Below are positions 6,949 to 15,250 of a stretch of 49,466 bases of DNA, piece after piece. Position numbers and translations under genes: made by a program. Each line of letters opens with the position of its first letter. Within the stretch, counting starts at the first letter, position 1. The notes beneath the pieces were generated by a model. The model worked only from the letters and a program-made list of their open reading frames with translations, did no database searches and was not told the DNA's origin. The stretch is from Geobacter sp. (GTDB taxonomy: Bacteria; Desulfobacterota; Desulfuromonadia; Geobacterales; Pseudopelobacteraceae): NCBI GenBank assembly GCA_009885845.1, contig VFJW01000019.1, forward strand, positions 1-49,466, written 5' to 3'.

Positions 6949-8859
6949 ATGTGTGGTATATGCGGCATTGTTGACTTTTCAGGTCGTACTATCGATCCGG
7001 TTGAAAGGGATCTGTTAACTCGACGAATGCTGAAACGATTGCACCATCGAGGGCCGGATCACAGCGATGTGTATTCTGACAGCATTGCTTCAATAGGCGT
7101 GGCACGACTCTCTGTTCTTGACAGGTCTGTCGCCGGTAACCAACCGATGCGCAGCTCTTCAGGTCGTTATGTTCAGGCTTTCAACGGTGAAATCTATAAC
7201 TGTAATGCCCTCCGAACATCTATGGAAAACAGGGGTGCTACTTTTGCTTCACACAGTGACACGGAAGTATTATTGAGCCTTTTTGAAGCGTACGGCGAAG
7301 CATGTCTTAATGACTTACGCGGGATGTTTGCGTTTGCAGTCTGGGATCGGGAAAGCCGTTCACTTTTCCTTGCCCGTGACAGGGCCGGAGAAAAACCTTT
7401 GGTTTACTCGTACCATAACGGTTGTTTTGCCTTTGCTTCGGAAATAGGAGCTCTGCTGGAATTGCCCTGGATATCCCGGGAACCTGACTGGGTAGGCATC
7501 CATCATGGAATTCATTTTATTCATATTCCTGCGCCGCATTCAGCATTTAAAGATATCTCCAAATTACCTCCCGCAACCTCGCTTACCGTTAATGATAACG
7601 GACTTGCATTCAACCGGTACTGGAAATTACGCTTTGATCAAAAATACGGCCCGGATGACAAGGATAAATGCTGTCGCGACATTATTGAGGAACTTGATGA
7701 AATCACCTCCCTGATGAGCCATTGTGATGTTCCAGTCGGGACGTTCCTGTCGGGAGGTCTTGATTCAAGTTCTGTCACTGCATCACTTGCAAACGTGTTA
7801 TCAGGATTCCCGACCTTCAGAATCAGCCATCCCGGTCCGGAGGATGAAAAAGAGAGTGCTGCAGCAGCGGAGGTAGCTTCTCGTTATGGCACAAAACATA
7901 ACAATCTGAGTATGAGGCCGGATATCCTTCATAACATCCGTGATTTTGTCGCGACGCACGGAGAACCAACAGGGACAATGGTAGCGCTCGATTACTATCG
8001 TCTTGCCAACATGGCAAGCAAACAGGTTACCGTAATACTTTCAGGTAATGGCGCTGATGAAATGTTTGGCGGATATGACCTGAATGTAATGGAAGAAATT
8101 GACCGGAGCAGAGTTCACTGGGCTGCTTTACGTGAAATATTGGGAGATCAGGGAACTCACTCTTCATCACAGTCAGGTCTTATGGACTTTGCATCCAGAA
8201 TGCGCGAAATTGATGCCAGAGGCCCTCAATTACTGTATGCTGACAGGTATCTTACTCGAGGCAGGAGTTTTGCGTCTTCCGCTTATACTCCGCAGATGAC
8301 TGAACTGACATCCCGGCATAACCCGGAACAACTAATGGTTGATCGTTACATTGAAGCAGATACCGGCTTGCTTTTTAATGCGACGGTGTATCAAATGCTG
8401 AATTTGACATGTCAATACAGCCTGGTTGACCATAGCGATGCGTGTGCGATGGCGAGCTCACTTGAAGTAAGATCCCCGTTCCTTGATGTTCGAATGATGG
8501 AATTAGCCGCTTCAATTCCACCCGCATGGAAAGTCGGACAGCGGGGAAATGAACAATTCGGGAAAATGATCTTGCGGGAAGCCATGGCCAAACGTTTGCC
8601 CGATTCTGCACGGTTTGGTGTTAAACTCGGTTTTGGCGGTACCGTGCCATACGGAGACTGGCTTCGCAATGAATGGGACAATGTAATTGACAGGGACGCA
8701 TTAGCTGCTACCGGGATGTTTGATGTTCAAAAAATTGATCAGATGGTACAGCATGATTTACGGGAGCAGCCTAAGCTTGCGCATATGCTTTTTAATATTT
8801 TAACCATCGGAACCTGGTATTCCATGTACAATAATTCAACTGCCCCACGGCTCATCTAA
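6949..8859 (+). CDS. Asparagine synthetase-like amidotransferase/cyclase (C protein homologue)
   Basis: This 636-residue protein has a class II glutaminase domain followed by an ATP-pyrophosphatase domain. Glutaminase residues are intact: Cys2 after the start Met (MCGICGIV), ARLS at 52-55, NGEIYN at 79-84 and SDTE at 103-106. The synthetase P-loop SGGLDSSS lies at 268-275, and GNGADEMFGGYD follows. In lasso pathways a homologue adenylates an Asp/Glu side chain and closes the macrolactam. Here the core offers only its C-terminal carboxylate, and the working glutaminase site points to ammonia transfer. C-terminal amidation or head-to-tail closure is therefore a possible reaction (inference). 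It could be an ordinary AsnB, but its location between RiPP genes argues against that. The start has GGGG eight bases upstream. Confidence 0.82.
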   Translation: MCGICGIVDFSGRTIDPVERDLLTRRMLKRLHHRGPDHSDVYSDSIASIGVARLSVLDRSVAGNQPMRSSSGRYVQAFNGEIYNCNALRTSMENRGATFASHSDTEVLLSLFEAYGEACLNDLRGMFAFAVWDRESRSLFLARDRAGEKPLVYSYHNGCFAFASEIGALLELPWISREPDWVGIHHGIHFIHIPAPHSAFKDISKLPPATSLTVNDNGLAFNRYWKLRFDQKYGPDDKDKCCRDIIEELDEITSLMSHCDVPVGTFLSGGLDSSSVTASLANVLSGFPTFRISHPGPEDEKESAAAAEVASRYGTKHNNLSMRPDILHNIRDFVATHGEPTGTMVALDYYRLANMASKQVTVILSGNGADEMFGGYDLNVMEEIDRSRVHWAALREILGDQGTHSSSQSGLMDFASRMREIDARGPQLLYADRYLTRGRSFASSAYTPQMTELTSRHNPEQLMVDRYIEADTGLLFNATVYQMLNLTCQYSLVDHSDACAMASSLEVRSPFLDVRMMELAASIPPAWKVGQRGNEQFGKMILREAMAKRLPDSARFGVKLGFGGTVPYGDWLRNEWDNVIDRDALAATGMFDVQKIDQMVQHDLREQPKLAHMLFNILTIGTWYSMYNNSTAPRLI

Positions 8860-8868
8860 GGAGAAGTA

Positions 8869-9870
8869 ATGCCAAATATCCTGATTACCAATGTCTGTTA
8901 TCGTGCCTGTACCTTCTGTTTTGCCCGTCAGCGCCTCGGCGATGGCGCTCAGGAAGGTTCGACCATTCATATGTCGAGAGAGAATATTCGCTATGTCATG
9001 GATTTTCTTGATCGCTCAAATGATAAAAATCTGCGCCTCCTCGGAGGAGAACCGTCACAACATCCCGAATTCGTCGAGATTGTTAAAGAGGCATTGGAAC
9101 GTAATTTTCATGTGCACATTTTTACCAATGGCATGATGACACACGAAATAGCCGACTATCTGGGGGGGCTTACTCATGAACAGTTTTCCGCACTGTGCAA
9201 TGTGTCACCGCAAGCCACTCTTACCGAAGCACAAAAGGAGGATGTCGAGTATTTTTTAAGCAAGGTCGGTCACAAAGCGGGATTGGGCATTACGGTGACT
9301 TCGGAAGACATCCAGTATGAATACCTTATTGACACGATAAAAAGACATAATCTCGGCAAGCAGATCCGGGTAGGTATTGCCCAGCCTATTGTCGGCGTAT
9401 CAAATGAATTTCTGCCGGTGAGTAATTACAAGACCATCGGAACAGCAATTCTTGCTATGGCCAGAAACCTTATTGAGCATGATATTATGATAGGTTTTGA
9501 CTGCGGAATGACCATGTGCATGTTTTCTGAAGAAGAACTGGGCGGTATTATAACCTCATCGAGGGGATTTGACAGTATATGTACTCCCGTAATGGATATT
9601 GGGCCAAACCTTGATGTCTGGAGTTGTTTCCCGTTGTCGGAAGTGCTCAATACCCGTCTGGACCAGTTTGATACCGTTAAAGAACTAAGTGATTACTATA
9701 CCAATCAACTTCTGCCCTATAAACAATTCGGCTGCATGCCTGAATGCATGGATTGTGCGTATCTTCGCAGGAAGCAATGCAGCGGAGGGTGCGTTGCTCA
9801 AACGATGCTTACGTTCAACAGGCTCCCGTCGAAAAAGGGACGTCCGCCGCAGGAAAAACCTGCAGTTTGA
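8869..9870 (+). CDS. Radical SAM/SPASM-like enzyme of the RiPP cluster
   Basis: The 333-residue protein begins almost at once with the radical SAM cluster motif CYRACTFC (C10, C14, C17). LLGGEPSQHPEF supplies the SAM-binding GGEP. The C-terminus has a cysteine-rich SPASM-like region: C289, C293, C296, C304 and C308 (CMPECMDC then CSGGC), with SCFP before it. Such enzymes bind extra iron-sulfur clusters and often make carbon-carbon or carbon-heteroatom links in peptides. A tyrosine-modifying role (crosslink or cleavage) is inferred from the precursor next door. It starts nine bases after the asparagine synthetase gene with AAGGAG upstream, so it is cotranscribed. Confidence 0.82.
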   Translation: MPNILITNVCYRACTFCFARQRLGDGAQEGSTIHMSRENIRYVMDFLDRSNDKNLRLLGGEPSQHPEFVEIVKEALERNFHVHIFTNGMMTHEIADYLGGLTHEQFSALCNVSPQATLTEAQKEDVEYFLSKVGHKAGLGITVTSEDIQYEYLIDTIKRHNLGKQIRVGIAQPIVGVSNEFLPVSNYKTIGTAILAMARNLIEHDIMIGFDCGMTMCMFSEEELGGIITSSRGFDSICTPVMDIGPNLDVWSCFPLSEVLNTRLDQFDTVKELSDYYTNQLLPYKQFGCMPECMDCAYLRRKQCSGGCVAQTMLTFNRLPSKKGRPPQEKPAV

Positions 9871-9881
9871 GGCGAAGAGGC

Positions 9882-11723
9882 ATGTTGATCAACCTTGTTT
9901 CTATTCATGCATGCCCTTCTCCACAATCAATTCCACTGGCAAACGCTTTCCTTAAGGCGTATGCGCTTGAGAGCGCCGTTGCTGTCAGTCTGGTTGATTT
10001 TTTTCTCGGAGATGAGGTAGCAGAATGCACTGCGAAGCTGGTTGAGCCACTGCCTGTTGCTGTTGGTTTTTCAATGTACCTCTGGAATCGTACTTTCATC
10101 TGTGCACTTGCAGACGAATTGCGACGGAAACATCCTGACATCATACTTTTTTGTGGAGGTCCGGAAGTTACCGCTGATCCCGAATCAATTTTGAGCAGGG
10201 GGAACTTCGACTTCGTTATAACCGGCGAAGGAGAGGTCCCCTTTTTATCACTCTGCCAGGTTCTCAAAGATGACGGAGATTATTCTGAAATCGCCGGAGT
10301 ACTGCTCCCCGGCCATGGCAATCCCCCTCCCCCTCCCCCGTTACCAAACCTGGATTCAATTCCTTCTCCGTACCTGACGGGGGTGCTTGACACTCACGCA
10401 TTCACCGGTATTCTCTGGCAATTATCACGGGGCTGCAGTTTCACGTGTGACTTCTGTTTTGATGCACGAGGAATTCATGGCGTCCGCCATTTTTCTCTGG
10501 AACGACTGGAAGAGGAATTACGGCTTTTCGCCGCGACAGGCGTCAGGCAGATTTTTGTGCTTGATTCAACCTTCAACCTGAATCCAAAGCGTGCGAAAAA
10601 AATTCTCCGGATGATTGAGAAAAATGCGCCTGACATTCATTTTCATTTTGAGGTTCGTAATGAATTTATTGATCGTGAAATGGCACAGCTCTTTACCAGA
10701 ATTGCATGTTCATTGCAGATCGGACTGCAAAGCGCCGACCCGGAGGTACTGAAACTGGTAGGGCGAACTTTTAACAAAGCTGATTTTACTACCAAGGTCG
10801 GACTGTTGAATGAAAGTGGTGCTATTTTCGGCTTCGATCTGATGTATGGACTGCCGGGCGACACTCTGGAAGGGTTCCGCGGATCTCTGGACTATGCTCT
10901 GTCTCTCTATCCGAATCATCTTGATATTTTTCCGCTGGCGGTGTTACCGGGAACGCGTCTGGCCTCTCGCGGTTACGCCTTGAATTTAACATGGGATGCC
11001 TTGCCTCCCTATGTTCTTGTAGCTTCTAACAGTTTCAATTCGGCAGACATGGCAACTGCTGCCGGACTGGCTGCTGCATGTGACATTTTTTACACCCGCG
11101 GTAAAGCGGTCGCATGGTTTAATGCCGTGATTGCCCTGTTAGGCTTGAAACCATCAGTATTTTTACAAAAATTCAGTATCTGGCTGATTGAACACCAGGG
11201 CCATGACTCTCAAGAGACAGACTTTAGTGATACTGACATCTTGCTCCTTCAGCAGCAGTTTTTGAAGGAGCTCCTCAACAGCAAAAAAACAAAGCGATTT
11301 CTGCCTCTTGTGCTCGATATCGTTAATTATCATTATTTCTATGCTTCCGTACTTCTCGATCCCCCACCGGAACCAGGCGAAAATTCACAGATGTCATACA
11401 ACCTGGGAAATATATGTTTCAGGCTTGCTTCATCTGCCAGAATAGTTCATTTTTCGTACGAAATTGAAGAACTTCTCGAATGTGGAGAACCACGTATCGC
11501 CTGGATGTACGAACATCTCTCACCAGCCGTGTCGGCAGCAGTTATCTATAATAATGGCGGGACAGTGTGCACCGAATCTTTGGCAGATCCCTACATCACA
11601 CTGTTGGAACAGATACGGGATGGGGACGGCGGACTAAGCGTATCAGAAGCCGGTCTCACTCATGAGGAAGCTGATGAGTTCTTTGAATTTGCACTGAAGG
11701 AAGGAATCCTTCTGAAAACATGA
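9882..11723 (+). CDS. B12-binding-type radical SAM enzyme
   Basis: The N-terminal part (about 1-130) resembles a cobalamin-binding domain: VAVGFSMYLWNRTF and DIILFCGGPEVTADPESIL...FVITGEGE. The radical SAM motif is CSFTCDFC (C185, C189, C192), then FVLDSTFNLNPKRAKKIL and DLMYGLPGDTLEGF as in the Elp3/MiaB-like core. The C-terminal 250 residues are not assigned. A run of seven prolines (148-154) links the two domains. B12 radical SAM enzymes commonly methylate unactivated carbons. I chose ATG 9882 (613 residues) because GAGG lies nine bases upstream, the family N-terminus starts there, and the longer frame would overlap the previous gene by about 130 bases. It is the last gene of the cluster. 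Confidence 0.82.
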   Translation: MLINLVSIHACPSPQSIPLANAFLKAYALESAVAVSLVDFFLGDEVAECTAKLVEPLPVAVGFSMYLWNRTFICALADELRRKHPDIILFCGGPEVTADPESILSRGNFDFVITGEGEVPFLSLCQVLKDDGDYSEIAGVLLPGHGNPPPPPPLPNLDSIPSPYLTGVLDTHAFTGILWQLSRGCSFTCDFCFDARGIHGVRHFSLERLEEELRLFAATGVRQIFVLDSTFNLNPKRAKKILRMIEKNAPDIHFHFEVRNEFIDREMAQLFTRIACSLQIGLQSADPEVLKLVGRTFNKADFTTKVGLLNESGAIFGFDLMYGLPGDTLEGFRGSLDYALSLYPNHLDIFPLAVLPGTRLASRGYALNLTWDALPPYVLVASNSFNSADMATAAGLAAACDIFYTRGKAVAWFNAVIALLGLKPSVFLQKFSIWLIEHQGHDSQETDFSDTDILLLQQQFLKELLNSKKTKRFLPLVLDIVNYHYFYASVLLDPPPEPGENSQMSYNLGNICFRLASSARIVHFSYEIEELLECGEPRIAWMYEHLSPAVSAAVIYNNGGTVCTESLADPYITLLEQIRDGDGGLSVSEAGLTHEEADEFFEFALKEGILLKT

Positions 11724-11765
11724 CAAAAACAACTATTAATTACGATCCCGTAACTTCGAAAGAGG

Positions 11766-11794
11766 TTGCATTTTGGTAAATATTTTAGTATAGC
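11766..11794 (+). promoter_or_regulatory. Putative sigma70 promoter of prs
   Basis: TTGCAT at 11766-11771 and TATAGC at 11789-11794 are separated by 17 bases in the AT-rich gap before prs. The match is moderate. It would restart transcription after the RiPP-like cluster. Confidence 0.4.
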
Positions 11795-11854
11795 TTCTAT
11801 TTCTTTTGCCTGTAAATTTCACGCCAGTGCTATTGCGAAAGGTGATTACTCACC

Positions 11855-12799
11855 ATGTATGAAAAAATAAAGATATTTTCCGGCAATTCAAATCCGGATC
11901 TGGCTCAAAAAATATGTGACAGCCTCGGCGTTCCACTTGGTTCGGCCAGAGTTCGACGCTTCTCCGATGGTGAGGTTATGGTCGAAATCGGCGAAAATGT
12001 CCGTGGCCGTGACGTGTATATCGTCCAATCGACCTGTGCTCCAACTAATGACAACCTGATGGAACTGCTGGTTATAACCGATGCTCTGAAACGTGCTTCA
12101 GCTGCGACGATAACCGCGGTTATTCCTTATTACGGCTACGCCCGTCAGGATCGCAAGGCCGCGCCGCGGACTCCGATCACCGCCAAACTTGTTGCTGACC
12201 TTATCACAACGGCAGGAGTCAACAGGGTTGTGACCATTGATCTCCATGCCGGACAGATTCAGGGTTTTTTCAATATTCCGGTGGACAATCTGTATGCCGC
12301 ACCGGTTATTCTCAATTATCTTAAAGACCGTTTCAGCGGAGAACAGGTGGTCATGGTTTCTCCTGACGCCGGCGGTACAGAAAGAGCCAGAGCGTTTGCA
12401 AAACGCCTTGAATATTCGCTTGCTGTTATTGACAAGCGCCGCACCGGTCCTAATGTAGCGGAAGTTATGCACCTGATCGGCGATGTTAGAGATAAAATTG
12501 CCATTATCCTTGATGACATGATTGACACGGCCGGCACCCTGACTCAGGCGGCCAAGGCATTAAAAGCAAACGGCGCCAAAGCCATCTATGCCTGCGCCAC
12601 ACACGGAGTACTTTCGGGTCCTGCAATCGAGCGGATCAATGCATCGGATATCGAAGAGGTTGTTTTAACCGATACTATTCCCGGTAACTACGGAGATGTA
12701 ATTACAACAAAAATAAGAATGCTTTCTGTGGCAGATCTGTTGGCAGAAGCGATCAGGCGCATCCATGAGGATGAGTCAGTCAGTTCGCTTTTTGTATAG
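11855..12799 (+). CDS. prs: Ribose-phosphate pyrophosphokinase
   Basis: Prs makes PRPP from ribose 5-phosphate and ATP, feeding nucleotide, histidine and tryptophan synthesis. The 314-residue protein has [13 protein letters not shown] at the N-terminus, the ATP-binding region [25 protein letters not shown], the catalytic [32 protein letters not shown], and the PRPP loop [14 protein letters not shown]. The length is normal for class I enzymes. GAAAGGTGA precedes the ATG. It begins a core block with rplY, pth and ychF. Confidence 0.96.
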   Translation: MYEKIKIFSGNSNPDLAQKICDSLGVPLGSARVRRFSDGEVMVEIGENVRGRDVYIVQSTCAPTNDNLMELLVITDALKRASAATITAVIPYYGYARQDRKAAPRTPITAKLVADLITTAGVNRVVTIDLHAGQIQGFFNIPVDNLYAAPVILNYLKDRFSGEQVVMVSPDAGGTERARAFAKRLEYSLAVIDKRRTGPNVAEVMHLIGDVRDKIAIILDDMIDTAGTLTQAAKALKANGAKAIYACATHGVLSGPAIERINASDIEEVVLTDTIPGNYGDVITTKIRMLSVADLLAEAIRRIHEDESVSSLFV

Positions 12800-12860
12800 A
12801 ATATCAATTTTGAATTAAGCATAGGACGGGATCGACCCGTCACTACACGTGGAGGAACGT

Positions 12861-13445
12861 ATGCAACAGAAACAAATGAATATTGAACTGCGCACCAAAA
12901 CCGGTACCGGCGTAAGTCGTAGACTCCGTATGGCAGATATGATACCTGGAGTTGTGTATGGCAAGGGTCTTGACCCGGTTACCGTCAGCATTAAAAGCCG
13001 TGATCTACAGGATGCGATTTCCGGGGCAGGCGGACAAAACAACCTGATCACTTTGATTGGCGGAGGCAGCCTCGACCAGTGCATTGCTATCGTTGCTGAT
13101 ATTCAACGTGATGCGATCAAGCGCACCTTCAAGCATGTTGATCTTCATCGAATCAATCCGAACGAGAAACTCCGGATCACGGTTCCTGTTGTATTGAAAG
13201 GCACTGCTATCGGCGTAAAAGAAGGAGGTCTTCTCGATCTTGCTCATCATGAACTGCATATCGAATGCCTCCCGGCACATATCCCGGACAATATTTGCAT
13301 CGATGTATCTGAGCTTAAAATTGCCCACTCGATTCATGTCAGCGACATTATCCTGCCTGTCGGTATCGTTATTCTTGACCAGGCAAAAATCCCTGTTGTC
13401 AGCGTTCTTGGCAGAGCCAAGGAAGATGCTCCTGCAGCAGCGTAA
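12861..13445 (+). CDS. rplY: 50S ribosomal protein L25 (long, Ctc type)
   Basis: The 194-residue protein has the 5S rRNA-binding L25 domain ([27 protein letters not shown], residues 8-34) followed by the TL5/Ctc C-terminal beta domain ([45 protein letters not shown]). I chose ATG 12861 because GGAGG at 12851-12855 sits just before it; the earlier in-frame GTG would place that site inside the gene. It lies between prs and pth, a very common order. Confidence 0.94.
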   Translation: MQQKQMNIELRTKTGTGVSRRLRMADMIPGVVYGKGLDPVTVSIKSRDLQDAISGAGGQNNLITLIGGGSLDQCIAIVADIQRDAIKRTFKHVDLHRINPNEKLRITVPVVLKGTAIGVKEGGLLDLAHHELHIECLPAHIPDNICIDVSELKIAHSIHVSDIILPVGIVILDQAKIPVVSVLGRAKEDAPAAA

Positions 13446-13462
13446 CTGACCTTTCATTGAGC

Positions 13463-14044
13463 ATGAGCACCTATATAGTTGCGGGGCTGGGCAATCCCGG
13501 CCCCACCTATCAATGGACCCGCCATAACGCGGGTTTTCTTTTTTTGGATCGCTTCGCTGATCGGGAACGTATAGCAATAACCCGAAAATCATTTTCGGCA
13601 CTTTCGGGAGAAGTGAATTTTGCCGGATGCCGCCTGATTCTGCTAAAACCACAGACTTTCATGAATCTGTCGGGGGTCTCAATCATGCAGGCTCTCCAGT
13701 TTTATAAACTGCCGATTTCAAACCTGATCGTCATCCATGATGAACTTGATCTCCCCTACGGCACTGTTCGTTTCAAGCAGGGTGGCGGCCATGGTGGACA
13801 CAACGGTCTGCGTTCTATAATGGAACATCTGGGCAAAGGTGATTTTCCCCGCCTCCGCATTGGTATCGGGAAATCACTGCATGGGGACTCAACAGGACAT
13901 GTTCTGGGTAAATTCACGCCCGAACAGATGGAAAACCTTCCTCTGGTGTGTGACGGTGGAATGCAAATGCTTGAAGTAATGCTTAAAGAAGGACTCCTTA
14001 AGTCTATGAGTCTTTTTAATAACAGGAACTTTCTGGAAGGATAG
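13463..14044 (+). CDS. pth: Peptidyl-tRNA hydrolase
   Basis: Pth cleaves peptidyl-tRNA dropped from ribosomes and recycles the tRNA. Motifs: [18 protein letters not shown] with catalytic His21 and Asn22, [19 protein letters not shown] with the catalytic Asp, and [12 protein letters not shown]. The length, 193 residues, is normal. ATG 13463 is preferred over the in-frame TTG two codons earlier. It follows rplY by 17 bases and precedes ychF by five bases. Confidence 0.95.
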   Translation: MSTYIVAGLGNPGPTYQWTRHNAGFLFLDRFADRERIAITRKSFSALSGEVNFAGCRLILLKPQTFMNLSGVSIMQALQFYKLPISNLIVIHDELDLPYGTVRFKQGGGHGGHNGLRSIMEHLGKGDFPRLRIGIGKSLHGDSTGHVLGKFTPEQMENLPLVCDGGMQMLEVMLKEGLLKSMSLFNNRNFLEG

Positions 14045-14049
14045 CATCT

Positions 14050-15144
14050 ATGGGTTTTAACTGCGGAATAGTCGGTCTGCCGAACGTTGGCAAATCCACC
14101 ATCTTTAACGCTCTCACTTCTGCAGGTGCCGAATCTGCAAATTATCCGTTTTGTACTATTGAACCGAATGTCGGCATCGTTCAGGTACCTGACCCCCGAA
14201 TGGATCAGTTGGCGATCATTGTCAACCCCCAAAAAATGCAGCCGACGACCATCGAATTTGTCGATATCGCCGGTCTTGTCAAGGGGGCCAGCCAGGGGGA
14301 AGGTCTCGGCAACCAGTTTTTAGGTCATATCCGCAGCGTCGATGCGATCGTTCACGTCGTCCGCTGTTTTGATGACGACAACATAGTCCATGTAAGCGGC
14401 CGGGTTTCTCCGGCTGATGACATTGAGATCATCAATACCGAACTTGCCCTCGCTGATCTCGACACAATTGAAAAAAAACTGCAACGAGCAGAAAAAATGG
14501 CCCGCAGCGGTGACAAGAAGGCGAAGGAGGAGGTTGAGTTCTATCTGCGGGTTCAGGCTCTCCTCGAACAGGTCAAAAAGCTTCAGGGGATTGCCCAGAA
14601 TGAAGACGAAAAAGTCTGGATGCGTGACCTGCATCTGCTGACCGACAAACCGGTGCTGTATGTTGCCAATGTCGCCGAAGACGATCTGGAGGGGAACCAC
14701 CCAAACGTTACCACGGTCAGGAATATCGCCGTTCGGGAAGGTGCAGGTGTTGTGGTGATCTGCGGCAAGCTTGAGGCTGAAATCGCCGAACTTGACGGTT
14801 CGGAGAAAAAGGCTTTTCTGGACGACATGGGCCTGGAAGAGGCCGGTCTTGACCGTCTCATTCGAAACGGATACGCACTATTGGGCCTTATTACCTACTT
14901 TACCGCCGGTGTCAAAGAGGTACGTGCCTGGACAATTGTTGCCAATACCAAAGCGCCCCAGGCTGCGGGTGTCATCCATACTGACTTTGAAAAAGGGTTT
15001 ATCCGTGCCGAGGTAATCGGTTTCAACGATTACATCGCCTGCGGCGGAGAATCCGGAGCTAAAGAAAAAGGGGTAATGCGCCTTGAAGGTAAAGAGTACG
15101 TCGTCAAAGATGGCGACGTCATGCATTTCCGCTTTAACGTTTAA
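14050..15144 (+). CDS. ychF: Ribosome-binding ATPase/GTPase YchF
   Basis: YchF is a conserved Obg-like P-loop protein that associates with ribosomes and prefers ATP in E. coli. The 364-residue protein shows [15 protein letters not shown] (G1), the G3 motif [20 protein letters not shown], a coiled-coil insertion ([22 protein letters not shown]) and a C-terminal TGS-like domain ending in [16 protein letters not shown]. The length is typical. It is closely spaced with pth. Confidence 0.95.
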   Translation: MGFNCGIVGLPNVGKSTIFNALTSAGAESANYPFCTIEPNVGIVQVPDPRMDQLAIIVNPQKMQPTTIEFVDIAGLVKGASQGEGLGNQFLGHIRSVDAIVHVVRCFDDDNIVHVSGRVSPADDIEIINTELALADLDTIEKKLQRAEKMARSGDKKAKEEVEFYLRVQALLEQVKKLQGIAQNEDEKVWMRDLHLLTDKPVLYVANVAEDDLEGNHPNVTTVRNIAVREGAGVVVICGKLEAEIAELDGSEKKAFLDDMGLEEAGLDRLIRNGYALLGLITYFTAGVKEVRAWTIVANTKAPQAAGVIHTDFEKGFIRAEVIGFNDYIACGGESGAKEKGVMRLEGKEYVVKDGDVMHFRFNV

Positions 15145-15250
15145 TCTGTCATAACTATTCCAGACTTTCAGACGTATGGCAAAATAAGACGATTTATGTT
15201 ATTATTCAAAGCTGTTTTTTACTTTTTATTCGACTTCGGGAGATAATCAC

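Noticed and set aside
9744-9881. Longer start of the B12 radical SAM gene
   Set aside because: It would overlap the coding 3' end of the upstream radical SAM gene; ATG 9882 has a proper ribosome site.
3268-11794. RiPP cluster as an integrative element with att sites at tRNA-Gln
   Set aside because: I could not find a second copy of the tRNA-Gln 3' end near the right border, and there is no integrase.
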